Below are positions 52,383 through 61,981 of a DNA stretch of 64,000 nucleotides, piece by piece. Source of the stretch: Bacteroidales bacterium (GTDB taxonomy: Bacteria; Bacteroidota; Bacteroidia; Bacteroidales; UBA932); contig JAEDEB010000001.1 in the NCBI GenBank assembly GCA_016293535.1, positions 32,550-96,549 of the forward strand, in the 5' to 3' direction. Position 1 is the stretch's first letter. Every line of letters begins with the position of its first letter. The notes under the pieces are model-generated. The model was not told the origin of the DNA. It did not search any database and saw nothing but the letters and a program-made list of their open reading frames with translations. A program made the position numbers and the translations under genes.

Positions 52383-53362
52383 ACAGATTGTTTTCATTTC
52401 TTGCTGCCTTGGGCTTATGCGTATGCGCAGCAGCGCAGACCTCTTATGACGCTTATATCAAGCAATATTCCGATCTTGCGGTCTCGGAGATGTACCGTTC
52501 CGGAGTTCCGGCGAGCATAACCCTTGCCCAGGGTCTTATCGAATCCGGTGCAGGGAACAGCGTGCTGGCCCGTATGGGGAACAACCATTTCGGGATCAAG
52601 TGCGCCGGATCATGGACAGGCAGGACGATTTACCACGACGATGACGAGAAGGGTGAATGCTTCCGTCAGTATGCCAATGTAAGGGATTCGTACAAAGACC
52701 ATTCGGATTTTCTGCGCTATAGCCAGAGATACCAGTTCCTTTTCGATTTCGAGATAAGCGATTATAAGGCCTGGGCAAACGGCCTGAAGGCGGCTGGCTA
52801 TGCGACAGATCCCTCATATCCGGCGAAGCTTATAAAGATTATCGAGGACTACCGCCTTTATGAGTTCGATACCAAGGGTAATTCGGCTGAGCGTACGCCC
52901 AAACGTCCGGCTTCTCAGAATGCGAGACGCAATGAACGCCAGTCGGAAAGTGAGCTGGTTATTCCGGAAGCTCCATCCGTGCTCCAGCAGGCCGTCAGGG
53001 CCGGTTTCCGTTTTTCTCTCTCCCGCCCGACCTATCAACTCAATGGCGTACCGTTCATCTATGTCCAGGACGGTGATACGATAGAGTCCATCGCGCGCGA
53101 TTACGAACTCTTCCGCAAGGAACTGATGCGCTTCAATGACATCGGCTCTCCGAGGGAACTCCTGCCCGGAGAGAGGATTTATCTCAGGCCCAAGCGCCAG
53201 AAGGCTGTACGCGGACTCGAGAAACACGTGGTGGAAGACTCCGCTGAGACCCTTTACGGCATTTCCCAGCATTATGCGGTAAGAATGAAATCTCTTCTCA
53301 AGAAGAACTCAATGACAGCAGATACTGTCCTTGCGGAGGGAATGATACTGAATCTCAGATAG
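52379..53362 (+). CDS. Secreted glucosaminidase with LysM domains
   Basis: 327 aa. Signal peptide (1-19), then a GH73-type N-acetylglucosaminidase domain (about 22-160) with the catalytic Glu55 in QGLIESGAGNS and NHFGIKC. Two LysM-type peptidoglycan-binding segments follow at about 220-270 (YVQDGDTIESIARDYEL) and 280-327 (HVVEDSAETLYGISQHYAV). It cleaves glycan strands in the cell wall. It is adjacent to mltG, so this is a small wall-remodelling unit following rnz. Confidence 0.9.
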   Translation: MNRLFSFLAALGLCVCAAAQTSYDAYIKQYSDLAVSEMYRSGVPASITLAQGLIESGAGNSVLARMGNNHFGIKCAGSWTGRTIYHDDDEKGECFRQYANVRDSYKDHSDFLRYSQRYQFLFDFEISDYKAWANGLKAAGYATDPSYPAKLIKIIEDYRLYEFDTKGNSAERTPKRPASQNARRNERQSESELVIPEAPSVLQQAVRAGFRFSLSRPTYQLNGVPFIYVQDGDTIESIARDYELFRKELMRFNDIGSPRELLPGERIYLRPKRQKAVRGLEKHVVEDSAETLYGISQHYAVRMKSLLKKNSMTADTVLAEGMILNLR

Positions 53363-53390
53363 TGAAACTCAATTCTGACTGTTTTGTCGT

Positions 53391-54437
53391 ATGAAAACGG
53401 GTGTAAAGATATGTCTTGCCGCAGCAGCGGTTTCTGCAGTACTTCTTTTGGCTGTTGCCTGCGTTTTCGGCTTGCGCTGGTATGCGGACAACCGCAAGCC
53501 GGGATTCACGAGGGACTTTGTGCTCTATGTCTATCCTGAGACCTCGGCTTCCGATGTCTTGGACACGCTTCGCAGAGAGGGCGTCGCAGTCGATCTCAAG
53601 AGCCTTGAGAGGGCTTTTGAGAAGGAGGATGTGAAACACTCCATCAAGCCAGGCCGCTATGTTCTGGAACCGTCTTCTCCTGCCATATATGCTGCAAGGA
53701 TGCTTACCAGGGGCTGGCAGACTCCCCAGAACCTGACTCTGTCAGGCACAATACGCAGCAAGGACAAGATTGCAAGCCAGATAAGCAGGCAGATGATGGT
53801 TACTTATGAAGAAGTAAGGGCTGCCCTCGACAATCCTGATTTCCTGGCTGACTACGGGACTGACACTGTAAGGCTTTTCGGTTTCTTCCTCCCGGATACC
53901 TATCAGATATACTGGACTGCTTCTCTGGAGGAGATTTTCGACCGTTTCAGGAAGGAGTATGATGCCTTCTGGACTCAGGAGAGGCTTGACAAGGCACGTG
54001 CTCTGGGACTCAGCAGAGAGCAGGTGTCCGTTCTTGCCTCCATAGTAGCCGGAGAGACGAGGATAAAGGAGGAGTATTCAAAGATAGCCGGGGTCTATCT
54101 GAACCGCTATTACAAGGGGATGAAACTGCAGGCGGATCCTACCGTGTGCTATTGCTACTCTTATACCCTGGACAGGGTGCTGAAGAAACATCTGGAGATA
54201 GACTCGCCTTACAATACCTACAGGTATGCAGGGCTTCCTCCGGGACCTATCAATGTCCCTTACAAGGACCATATCGATGCTGTACTGAACCCGGACAGGC
54301 ACGGCTATATTTTCTTCTGTGCAAGTCCTGCGTTCGACGGAACCCACAGGTTCGCGGTCACCTACGAGGAACACATGCGCAACGCCAGAGAGTTTCAGAG
54401 AGCCCTCGACGCGCGCGTCCGCAAGTCCGCAAGATAG
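53391..54437 (+). CDS. mltG: Endolytic murein transglycosylase MltG
   Basis: 348 aa, one N-terminal membrane helix (about 6-27), a LysM-like region (about 40-95) and the YceG catalytic domain: VLASIVAGETRIKEEYSKIAGVYLNRY (about 212-238), LQADPTV and the closing YNTYRYAGLPPGPINVP. The motif's Glu is in AGET. It cuts nascent glycan strands and sets their length. The stop is four bases from the convergent DUF4091 gene. Confidence 0.93.
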   Translation: MKTGVKICLAAAAVSAVLLLAVACVFGLRWYADNRKPGFTRDFVLYVYPETSASDVLDTLRREGVAVDLKSLERAFEKEDVKHSIKPGRYVLEPSSPAIYAARMLTRGWQTPQNLTLSGTIRSKDKIASQISRQMMVTYEEVRAALDNPDFLADYGTDTVRLFGFFLPDTYQIYWTASLEEIFDRFRKEYDAFWTQERLDKARALGLSREQVSVLASIVAGETRIKEEYSKIAGVYLNRYYKGMKLQADPTVCYCYSYTLDRVLKKHLEIDSPYNTYRYAGLPPGPINVPYKDHIDAVLNPDRHGYIFFCASPAFDGTHRFAVTYEEHMRNAREFQRALDARVRKSAR

Positions 54438-54441
54438 TCAA

Positions 54442-56073
54442 TCATCGGGAGCCTGTCCGGCAGTCCATGATGGCCGCCTTGGCCGCATCCAAGCCCTCGG
54501 CAGCTCCATTGCTGCCGAGTCTTGAAATCTCGAAAAGTTTCAAGGCTTCTTCAAGGGCTGAGATTTTTTCGTCTCTGCCCTCTTTCTTCCATCTTTCGCA
54601 AAGAATTCTTGCCTTTTCATAATCCTGGATGCCTTCTGTCAGCTTCTCGAAGCGTACGCTGCTGGCTTCAGGATAGACTATGTGACAGTCACCTGCAGTC
54701 CAGCTGCGGAACCTGGCATCCAGAGGATCTGCAGTCCAGCTGTTGTATGACCACCTCAGAAATCCGTCGAAATTATGGGCGAAGGCATACCAGCCAAGCC
54801 ATACGGCTTCGTCCGGGTCGGAGGCTATGAATGTGTTGGGATAACGCTCGCCGCAGCAGACGTAGTAGGTGCTGACCATTCCCTTGTCCCGTCTGATGGC
54901 CCTTACATCCTCAGGGAATTCCTGGGTGCTGGAGATGCACAGGTAGTCGAAGTCATAGGCGAGTTTGTCGCTGTACCATCCGGCAAGGGAGAACTTGAAG
55001 TCCGGCACTACGCTGCGGACGAGATTTATGGCTGCCGTCATTTCCTCCGGCTGTCTTTCGTCCAGAGCAATCATAGTTCTGTCAAACCAGCCTTTCTCCC
55101 TGAGATGGGCGGCAAAATCCTTTACAAGGCTGCTCCAGTATCCTGCGAACTCCTCCGAAGTGGCGTCGGCAGTCAGTTCCTTCAACTCTCCGGAGGCTCC
55201 GTCGATGTATTCGAATGTCATATGCCACGGAAGTATGGAGAAACAGTCGATTCTTTCGTCAATGCCCAGGCCCATCATGAATTCCACCCATTTGTCGAAG
55301 ATGCTGTAGTCATAAGACCAGGTCCCGTCTTCATTGAGGGTCTTGGTCACCATGGTTTCGAACGGGTCCTCTGTCTGTCCGTTCCACGGGTGCCGTATGA
55401 TCGATGTGGTAATCGCTTTCTGTCCTGCGTCGCGCAGTCTTTCCATCAACGGGCGCATGTGCTCGAAATGCTCCCTGCTCCACAATTCGTCCCCGTAGTA
55501 TCTCGCCACGCTGAAGGGATTCTGCCACAGATTGAGGTCGAATTCCCAGTCACGAGGCTCAGGCAGGGTCTCGTCTGCAACCTCGACAGTGTATTCAATG
55601 CGTGTCCTTCTGAAAATGCCTGTCCTTACGGATATGCTTCCCTCATATACTCCCGGAACTGCGTCGCGTGGTATCTTGACATCAATCCATATATCCTGTC
55701 CTTTGCATGAGGCTATGCTCATCTTTTTCTCGCCGCCAAGCCTGTCTGCCACCACTATCATTGTGGAGTCAGAAGGAACGCGTTTTCCGCACTGCCCGTA
55801 TCCCGGGACAAATCTGTCGCCTATGACATCCGTGATGAAGCATACCCTCACGGCGCTGCTGCCTATCTTGTTGCAGCCGCTCCTGAGAGCAGAGGCGCGG
55901 AGTCTCGCAGAGCGTATGTCCGTGCTGCTGCTGATGCGCGCCCTTCCGTTGATTTTTTCACCCTTCCAGGCCTGTTGCTGCGGAGTGTCAGTCCAGTAAA
56001 AGTCGACTTTTTCCGAGCATTTCCCCGCAAGACTGCAGAGAGTGATGATAAGGCAGATCAGAAAACTTCTCAT
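54442..56073 (-). CDS. Secreted DUF4091/GH123-like glycosidase
   Basis: 543 aa with a signal peptide (about 1-19). An N-terminal beta-sandwich (about 25-175) carries YTVEVADETLPEPRDWEFDLNLWQ at its end, and the catalytic barrel (about 180-480) has MIALDERQPEEM (an adjacent Asp-Glu pair as in GH123 enzymes), FLRWSYNSWTADPL and VRFEKLTEGIQDYEKARIL, the usual DUF4091 ending. GH123 members are beta-N-acetylgalactosaminidases, but DUF4091 substrates vary. Signal peptide and family suggest periplasmic or surface glycan breakdown. It is the last gene of a minus-strand run. Confidence 0.8.
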   Translation of the reverse strand: MRSFLICLIITLCSLAGKCSEKVDFYWTDTPQQQAWKGEKINGRARISSSTDIRSARLRASALRSGCNKIGSSAVRVCFITDVIGDRFVPGYGQCGKRVPSDSTMIVVADRLGGEKKMSIASCKGQDIWIDVKIPRDAVPGVYEGSISVRTGIFRRTRIEYTVEVADETLPEPRDWEFDLNLWQNPFSVARYYGDELWSREHFEHMRPLMERLRDAGQKAITTSIIRHPWNGQTEDPFETMVTKTLNEDGTWSYDYSIFDKWVEFMMGLGIDERIDCFSILPWHMTFEYIDGASGELKELTADATSEEFAGYWSSLVKDFAAHLREKGWFDRTMIALDERQPEEMTAAINLVRSVVPDFKFSLAGWYSDKLAYDFDYLCISSTQEFPEDVRAIRRDKGMVSTYYVCCGERYPNTFIASDPDEAVWLGWYAFAHNFDGFLRWSYNSWTADPLDARFRSWTAGDCHIVYPEASSVRFEKLTEGIQDYEKARILCERWKKEGRDEKISALEEALKLFEISRLGSNGAAEGLDAAKAAIMDCRTGSR

Positions 56074-56118
56074 AGTGATGTCTTTTTTGCAGAATACATG
56101 GGCAATTCTTGAGGGTTG

Positions 56119-57786
56119 CTAACTCAGACCGTCTATCTCTCCGTCTGTCATCTTGATTCTCAGGGCCTGAGGAGACTTTGGCAGCCCAGGCATCCTGATG
56201 ATGTCGCCAGCGATGGCAACAATCATTTCGGCTCCGGAATTGATGACTATGTCCTTTATGTCGAAGTTGAACCCGGACGGAACTCCATATGCCTTCGGAT
56301 CCTGGGAGAAGGAGTACTGGGTCTTGGCTATGCATACAGGGAAAGTTCCGTAGCCGAGGGCTTCTGCCTTGGCGAGCTTTCTGAGGGCGTCCCCCGAGAA
56401 ACTGACGGATGCAGCTCCGTAAATCTTCTTTGCAACTGCTTCGATTTTCGTCTTGAGGGCTTCGTCATCTGAGTATGTGAACCTGAGCGGAGCAGAAGGC
56501 TGCTCATCTATGGTCTTGACAACGAGTTCAGCAAGCTCGACGGCTCCGGCGCCACCCTCGCAGAAGGCATTGTTGAGGGCGAAAGGAACGCCCATTCCTG
56601 CGCAATGCCTGCGTACGGCCTCGATCTCCTCTTCGCTGTCGTTTGCATATCTGTTGAAGCATACGAGTACAGTCTGCCCGAAGCCATGAAGGTTGGCGAT
56701 ATGGCGGTCGAGATTGGCAAGTCCCTTCATGACCCCCTCCATATTCGGGAGTTTGATGTCGGTTTCAGGTACGTCGCCGTGCATCTTGAGTCCCTGGAGT
56801 GTCGAAACGAGAACTGTGAGGGCAGGATTGAGCCCTGCCTTGCGGCATTTGATGTCGAGGAATTTCTCCGCGCCCAGATCGGCACCGAAGCCGGCCTCTG
56901 TGATGACATAGTCTCCGAAGGTCATGGCGGTGCGAGTCGCGATGATGGAGTTGCACCCGTGGGCTATGTTGGCGAAAGGTCCCCCGTGAATGAAGGCAGG
57001 GGTATTCTCCGTGGTCTGCACGAGGTTGGGATTGATGGCATCCTTCAGCAGTACCGTGATGGCTCCGCCTACGCCCATATCCTTGACATAGAAAGGCTTG
57101 TTTTCAAGGGTGTATCCAAGCAGTATGTTGTTTATCCTTCTTTCGAGGTCTTCGAGGTTCTTGGAAAGGCAGAGTATGGCCATTATCTCGGATGCGGGAG
57201 TGATGTCGAAGCCCGATTCCTGAGGAACTCCGTTGCTGTGCGGTCCAAGTCCGGTGACTATATGGCGCAGAGACCTGTCATTGACATCGATGACTCGTTT
57301 CCAGAGTATCTCCTTCATGCCGAAACCTTCTGACTGATGCTGGTATATGTAGTTGTCCAGCAGCGCGGAAATCATATTGTTCGCAGCTGTTACGGCGTGG
57401 AAGTCCCCTGTGAAGTGGAGGTTTATCCTGTCCATCGGAAGAACCTGTGCATATCCGCCTCCGGCGGCTCCTCCCTTCATGCCGAAGCAGGGACCGAGGG
57501 ATGGTTCACGCAGGGCTAGTACTGCTTTCTTTCCAATTTTTGCCATTCCGAGTGCGAGGCCTACGGAGACGGTTGTCTTGCCTATTCCTGCCTTTGTCGG
57601 GGTGATTGCCGTGACGAGTATGAGCTTGCTCCTGTCGACTCTCTCCTGTTCGGCAATTTCATATGGAAGCTTTGCGATGTACTTTCCATACGGCTCGAGT
57701 TTGTCCACCGGAATTCCGGCTTCCGATGCGATTTCCGCAATAGGCTTGAGCACGGCCTCGCGTGCGATTTCGATGTCGGTCTTCAT
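56119..57786 (-). CDS. fhs: Formate-tetrahydrofolate ligase
   Basis: 555 aa. ATP-dependent formation of 10-formyl-tetrahydrofolate from formate. P-loop [11 protein letters not shown] (63-73), [19 protein letters not shown] (about 92-110), [11 protein letters not shown] near 126 and the later [11 protein letters not shown] near 366 are diagnostic. Length is normal. It supplies one-carbon units for purines. It lies between the C_GCAxxG_C_C protein and DUF4091 genes and is probably co-transcribed with the peptide transporter. Confidence 0.97.
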   Translation of the reverse strand: MKTDIEIAREAVLKPIAEIASEAGIPVDKLEPYGKYIAKLPYEIAEQERVDRSKLILVTAITPTKAGIGKTTVSVGLALGMAKIGKKAVLALREPSLGPCFGMKGGAAGGGYAQVLPMDRINLHFTGDFHAVTAANNMISALLDNYIYQHQSEGFGMKEILWKRVIDVNDRSLRHIVTGLGPHSNGVPQESGFDITPASEIMAILCLSKNLEDLERRINNILLGYTLENKPFYVKDMGVGGAITVLLKDAINPNLVQTTENTPAFIHGGPFANIAHGCNSIIATRTAMTFGDYVITEAGFGADLGAEKFLDIKCRKAGLNPALTVLVSTLQGLKMHGDVPETDIKLPNMEGVMKGLANLDRHIANLHGFGQTVLVCFNRYANDSEEEIEAVRRHCAGMGVPFALNNAFCEGGAGAVELAELVVKTIDEQPSAPLRFTYSDDEALKTKIEAVAKKIYGAASVSFSGDALRKLAKAEALGYGTFPVCIAKTQYSFSQDPKAYGVPSGFNFDIKDIVINSGAEMIVAIAGDIIRMPGLPKSPQALRIKMTDGEIDGLS

Positions 57787-57788
57787 AT

Positions 57789-57832
57789 TCAGTTCAGGCT
57801 GTTGTTTTAGTCAGTTCAGGCTATTGTTTTAG
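57789..57832. repeat. Tandem duplication of 22 bases around a gene end
   Basis: TCAGTTCAGGCTGTTGTTTT plus AG (57789-57810) is repeated at 57811-57832 with one change (G to A). The change creates or removes the TAG stop of the C_GCAxxG_C_C gene (57821-57823). Confidence 0.85.
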
Positions 57833-58303
57833 ATTGTCAAGTTCCTCTGCGATTATCCTTGCCGCGCAAGCACAAAGTTCGGGGCAGGGGCGCTTGCTGT
57901 AATATTCTCCCGTCCTTTCAGACGGAGCCGGGCTTTCAGGGGAAGAACCCTTCCTTGCAAGACCGAGCAGTTCGCGGCATATTATGGAACCGTTCTCCTC
58001 GGCATATTTCCCCGCCAGCCTCTGGACTAGGGCATAGTTCTCTGTCTTCCTGGCGCTGTCTCCGGGGTCGGTAGCCGGCATGACGGCACCGGCAACCATG
58101 GTCATTCCGCTGACGCATCCGCACACCTCCCTCAAGCGGCCGAATCCTCCGCCGAATCCTGAGGCAAGAGCGGCTACGCTGTCCTTGTCCATTCCAAAAA
58201 GGTCAGAATAGGCCAGGGCTACAGACTGGCAGCAGTTGTAGCCCTGTTTGAAATAGGCCCGGGCTGATTCTGCGCGGGCTTCCTTGTCAAATTTCCCTTT
58301 CAT
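57821..58303 (-). CDS. C_GCAxxG_C_C family protein
   Basis: 160 aa. The family's cysteine pattern is present as GYNCCQSVALAY (Cys24, Cys25), REVCGCVSGM (Cys61, Cys63) and a later pair near 120-150 (CRELLG, CPELCACAARI), with GFGGGFGR between. Such proteins often accompany redox enzymes or transporters; a metal cofactor is likely, function unknown. Its ATG overlaps the preceding transporter stop by one base (TAATG), so translation is coupled. The stop lies in a tandem duplication. Confidence 0.88.
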   Translation of the reverse strand: MKGKFDKEARAESARAYFKQGYNCCQSVALAYSDLFGMDKDSVAALASGFGGGFGRLREVCGCVSGMTMVAGAVMPATDPGDSARKTENYALVQRLAGKYAEENGSIICRELLGLARKGSSPESPAPSERTGEYYSKRPCPELCACAARIIAEELDNLKQ

Positions 58304-59856
58304 TATTCAGTCGCTGCCTCGATCTTCTTCATCAGAGCGAACATGATGACGGCTGCGATGAGGCAGAGTCCTATGAGTATGCCCCAGTTGGCCATCAGAG
58401 GAATCCTGTTCCAGAGCATTGACGGGATGGAACTGAGGTAGTTGCCAATGGCTGTTGCTGCGAACCAGCATCCCATCATCATACCCTTGTACTTAGGAGG
58501 GGCGACCTTGGAGACGAAGGAGATTCCCATAGGGGAGAGCAGCAGTTCCGCAAATGTGAGGGTGAGGTAGGTGGAGATGAGCCAGCCCGGACTGAGTATG
58601 CTCTGGGTTGCTCCTTCCTGGAGGTCCATAGGGGAAGTGAGCCCGAAGGATGCGAGGGTTATGATGACGAAGCCGAGAGCGGCGACAAGCATTCCAAAGG
58701 CAATTTTCTTCGGTGCCGAAGGCTCCTTGCCTCTCTTTGCGAGGGCTCCGAATATGGCCATGGATACTGGCGTGAGAGCGACTACGAAGAACGGGTTGAA
58801 CTGCTGGAAGTCGGAAGGCTGTGCGAACACGGTATCCGGCATCAGCCTGTAGAGCAGGAATGCTCCTCCCAGGAGCGCTACGCTGACAATCGCTGAAATG
58901 ATCTGTCCCTTCTTCTTTTCCGACTGGAAGATGGAGAAGATGGAATATACTGAGGCTGCGATGAGGGCGAGTATCCATATGTTGAAGCCCAGTCTCATCG
59001 GACCGGTGACGGTGAGGTCGGTGTATTTCTTGGCGAAGAAGGTAAGGGCCGAACCGTTCTGGTGGAATGCCATCCAGAAGAAGATGACCACGGCGAACAC
59101 GAGAAAGAGGGCGACGAGACGGTCCTTGGTCTGTTTCGGAGTAAGTTCCTGGACAGGGGAGGCTGATGTCTTGGCCTGTTTTGCGGTCACGTCGGCGTGC
59201 TTGAACCAGTTGCGGCAGGCGAAATAGATTGCCACCGAGAGTATGAGGGATACGCAGGCTACTCCGAAGCAGAGACCATATGCGCCGGAGAGGGCCTCGA
59301 GGTATGCAGGATCCTGGCAGGCGGCGTCATACTGGAAACCAGCGCTTGAGAGGACGGTCTCGGTTATTTTCTTGGCCATCGCCGGGGCGAACATCGCACC
59401 TATGTTGATGGCCATATAGAACAGGCTGAACGCCGAATCCCTTTTGGCCGAGTATTTCGGATCGTCATACAGATTTCCCACGAGTACCTGCAGGTTGCCC
59501 TTGAAGAGGCCGGTACCCACTGCGACCAGCAGCAGACCGCCGAACATCACGAGTTTCGCGGCAATTCCGTTCCCTGCCGGGAGAGCGAGGGCGAGATAGC
59601 CCAGGAACATGACTGCGATTCCCAGAGTCACGCAGCGTCCGTATCCTATCTTGTCCGCCACGATACCGCCCACTAGCGGCATGAAGTAAACTCCTGCGAG
59701 GAAGATGGCATATACCTGTCCGGCTGCCGCCTCGTTCCAGCCGAACCTTGCCTGCATCAGCAGGGCGAGGATGGCAAGCATGGTGTAGTAGCCGAATCGC
59801 TCTCCCGTATTGGCGAGGGCGAGGGCATAGAGACCTTTCGGTTGACCTTTGAACAT
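58303..59856 (-). CDS. POT/PTR2-family peptide transporter
   Basis: 517 aa, about twelve to fourteen membrane helices. GLYALALANTGERFGYYTMLA (7-27) holds the ExxER-type motif in shortened form (ERFGYY), typical of proton-coupled di/tripeptide carriers; FKGNLQVLVGNLY near 124-136 and FFVVALTPVSMAIFGAL near 360 are further family marks. The ATG at 59856 begins the conserved sequence; the longer frame to 60078 overlaps the divergent acyltransferase. Imported peptides would fit a Bacteroidales lifestyle. The following two genes are read from the same strand with one-base and 34-base spacing. Confidence 0.9.
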   Translation of the reverse strand: MFKGQPKGLYALALANTGERFGYYTMLAILALLMQARFGWNEAAAGQVYAIFLAGVYFMPLVGGIVADKIGYGRCVTLGIAVMFLGYLALALPAGNGIAAKLVMFGGLLLVAVGTGLFKGNLQVLVGNLYDDPKYSAKRDSAFSLFYMAINIGAMFAPAMAKKITETVLSSAGFQYDAACQDPAYLEALSGAYGLCFGVACVSLILSVAIYFACRNWFKHADVTAKQAKTSASPVQELTPKQTKDRLVALFLVFAVVIFFWMAFHQNGSALTFFAKKYTDLTVTGPMRLGFNIWILALIAASVYSIFSIFQSEKKKGQIISAIVSVALLGGAFLLYRLMPDTVFAQPSDFQQFNPFFVVALTPVSMAIFGALAKRGKEPSAPKKIAFGMLVAALGFVIITLASFGLTSPMDLQEGATQSILSPGWLISTYLTLTFAELLLSPMGISFVSKVAPPKYKGMMMGCWFAATAIGNYLSSIPSMLWNRIPLMANWGILIGLCLIAAVIMFALMKKIEAATE

Positions 59857-59895
59857 ATATTGTCTGTTTTTATTGATTTGTCGTATCGCCGCTCT

Positions 59896-59914
59896 GTGAT
59901 GCGGTCCGCAGCAC
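59896..59914. promoter_or_regulatory. Palindrome between the peptide transporter and acyltransferase genes
   Basis: GTG-A-TGCGG-T-CCGCA-G-CAC is symmetric apart from one position in 19. It falls in the transporter's 5' leader or at its promoter and could be an operator or an RNA hairpin. Confidence 0.4.
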
Positions 59915-59922
59915 GCGTCCGG

Positions 59923-59930
59923 CAAATTTA
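59923..59930 (-). promoter_or_regulatory. -7 element for the peptide transporter operon
   Basis: TAAATTTG on the minus strand, perfect, 66 bases before the ATG at 59856. It lies back to back with the plus-strand box at 59943-59950. Confidence 0.5.
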
Positions 59931-59942
59931 AGAAATATTTCA

Positions 59943-59950
59943 TAACTTTG
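59943..59950 (+). promoter_or_regulatory. -7 element for the LpxL-like acyltransferase
   Basis: TAACTTTG, perfect, only six bases before the ATG at 59957, implying an almost leaderless transcript. Confidence 0.45.
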
Positions 59951-59956
59951 TGGAGT

Positions 59957-60943
59957 ATGGGCAAATCGTCGGACAGGGGTAAACGCCCCGCAGGAAAGAG
60001 GCTTGGGAATGTGGCTGCGAAATCTGCCGCCGCGTTTCTCAGGGGACTTATATGGCTGCTGGGCCAGCAGCCTCTCAAGGTCCATTATTTCTGGGCCAGC
60101 ATACTCTCTTGGTTTCTCAGGAAGATTGTCCACTACAGGGAGTCGGTTGTCTACACCAACCTTGCATGGGCCTTTCCTTATATGAGCTATAAGGAGATCC
60201 GTACCGTCGCGAGAGATTTCTATGACCATCTTGCCGAGATAATGGTCGAGACGATATGGTTCGGAGGCAGTTCCATGGAGAGGATACACCGGCAGCACAT
60301 AGCCGCGGTGTCCAATCCCGAACTCATATCTGACATCAGCCAGGGCGGACGCCCCGTGCTGGTCCTTACTGCCCATACCGGCAACTGGGAACTTCTTGGC
60401 GGAACTTCTGCCTATGTTTACAACTCCGATCTCCCTGCAGTCGAACTCGACAGACTTTTTATAGTGTACAAGGAACTGGAGAGCAAGGTTTCCGATTTCG
60501 TGTTCTATGAGAACAGGCGCCAGCCCATACCCGGATTCCAGGGGATGATCGAGTCCAAGGGCTTTCTGCGTTTCCTCCTCTCCCGCAGGAATGAACCGAA
60601 TCTCTACTTCATAATCAACGACCAGTATCCGAGTCAGGCTGGCATAGATGTGGGAAACTTCCTGAACCAGAGGACAACTGCCATAGGCGCGTCCGCGGTT
60701 ATGGCCAACAGACTCGGGATGGCTGTCCTGTTCCTCAGGATGGACAGGCTGGAGAGGGGACGTTATGATCTCAGGTTCGAACTTATAACCGAGGATGCGT
60801 CAGCGATGGATCCGAAGGATATTACCTTATCTTATATGTCATTGCTGGAGAAGGAGATACAGGAGTATCCGGCGAACTGGCTATGGAGCCATATGAGATG
60901 GAAAAACAAGAATGTGAGGAACAAAGATCTGAATAAGCGATGA
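59957..60943 (+). CDS. LpxL/HtrB-family lipid A acyltransferase
   Basis: 328 aa. One membrane-associated helix near 25-60 and the HX4E motif HTGNWE (His140-Glu145) in VLTAHTGNWELLGG; later DQYPSQAG and LNQRTTAIGASAVMANR are typical blocks. It adds secondary acyl chains to lipid A or a related lipid in the inner membrane. The ATG at 59957 is preferred over a TTG at 59948. It overlaps the DUF4831 gene by four bases. Confidence 0.88.
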   Translation: MGKSSDRGKRPAGKRLGNVAAKSAAAFLRGLIWLLGQQPLKVHYFWASILSWFLRKIVHYRESVVYTNLAWAFPYMSYKEIRTVARDFYDHLAEIMVETIWFGGSSMERIHRQHIAAVSNPELISDISQGGRPVLVLTAHTGNWELLGGTSAYVYNSDLPAVELDRLFIVYKELESKVSDFVFYENRRQPIPGFQGMIESKGFLRFLLSRRNEPNLYFIINDQYPSQAGIDVGNFLNQRTTAIGASAVMANRLGMAVLFLRMDRLERGRYDLRFELITEDASAMDPKDITLSYMSLLEKEIQEYPANWLWSHMRWKNKNVRNKDLNKR

Positions 60944-61938
60944 GACGGATGACAGTTTTGGCGGCGATGCTGCTGTTTGCGGCTCCTGCCACTTATGCAC
61001 AACAGAATGTGTATTCACTTCCGAGGACTGCGATTTCCTTGGAGGTGGATGCGGAAATCGAATGCTTCCACGCCGGACCTTATGCGGCCTATGCGAAGAA
61101 GTACCTTGGAATCGATGCGCGCACGGAGGACGCTTCGATTTGCCGGATTACTGCCGTACGCATGCACAGCTCAGTGGAGGCTGACCTTTCACAGCGCTTC
61201 GTGGCCCCGGCTTCTGCAGTGCTGCCTCTTACGTCGCAGGGACTGGTCTGCTTCGCCTCTGATGCCGACAGGCTGCCAGAGTCCTGGCGTTTCCCTTCGG
61301 CAGAGGCGGCCGATTTCGCTTCGCGCGGAGTAAGTTCCAATTTCGCGGTAGAGGAGAAGAAACTGTACAAGACGGGCGAGGACGGGGAAACGGTGGAGGT
61401 CCTCCAGAGCCTTTCCGTGCAGAAGACTCCCGAGAAGAGGGCTGCGGAGGCTGCTGAGATCATAATGGAGATGCGCAGCACCCGTGCCCGCATAATTACC
61501 GGCGATACGGATATGTCATACAATGGCGAGGCCATGGGCGCGGCGATACAGGAGATGAGGGCGATAGAGAGGGAATATCTGTCGATGTTCATAGGATATA
61601 CGGACAGATACACCCAGACTTTCCGCGCAGAGGTCGTTCCGGACAGGTCTGCAGCCATTCAGAAGTATGTGGCTTTCCGCGTTTCCGAAACCGAGGGCCT
61701 GGTCGCGGCAGACAATATGACCGGCTCGCCGGTGGTGCTTGAACTTGTTCCCGAGGAGATATCTCCGGAGCCTGTTCCTTCCGGAAAGGCCTCCAAGCTT
61801 CCTTATCTGAAATACCGTATCCCCGCAGTTTGCAGGGCGCGCCTGTATGACGGAACCCAGCTGCTGCTGGAGACCAGGGTTCCTGTGTTCCAGCTCGGCG
61901 CGGAGGCGACTCTTCCTCTGCCTGTCCCGAAGAAATGA
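60940..61938 (+). CDS. Secreted DUF4831-family protein
   Basis: 332 aa with a signal peptide (about 1-21, ending in TYA). The body matches the Bacteroidetes DUF4831 family: YSLPRTAISLEVDAEIE near 27, a middle region with EKRAAEAAEIIMEMRSTRARIITGD (about 165-190) and a C-terminal KLPYLKYRIPAVCRARLYDG. No enzyme motif is recognised. It is probably periplasmic or attached to the outer membrane. The start overlaps the acyltransferase stop (ATGA). Confidence 0.8.
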   Translation: MRRMTVLAAMLLFAAPATYAQQNVYSLPRTAISLEVDAEIECFHAGPYAAYAKKYLGIDARTEDASICRITAVRMHSSVEADLSQRFVAPASAVLPLTSQGLVCFASDADRLPESWRFPSAEAADFASRGVSSNFAVEEKKLYKTGEDGETVEVLQSLSVQKTPEKRAAEAAEIIMEMRSTRARIITGDTDMSYNGEAMGAAIQEMRAIEREYLSMFIGYTDRYTQTFRAEVVPDRSAAIQKYVAFRVSETEGLVAADNMTGSPVVLELVPEEISPEPVPSGKASKLPYLKYRIPAVCRARLYDGTQLLLETRVPVFQLGAEATLPLPVPKK

Positions 61939-61981
61939 CAAGGCGGAGCAATAATGTATGAAACCAACATTGCATTGAAAT

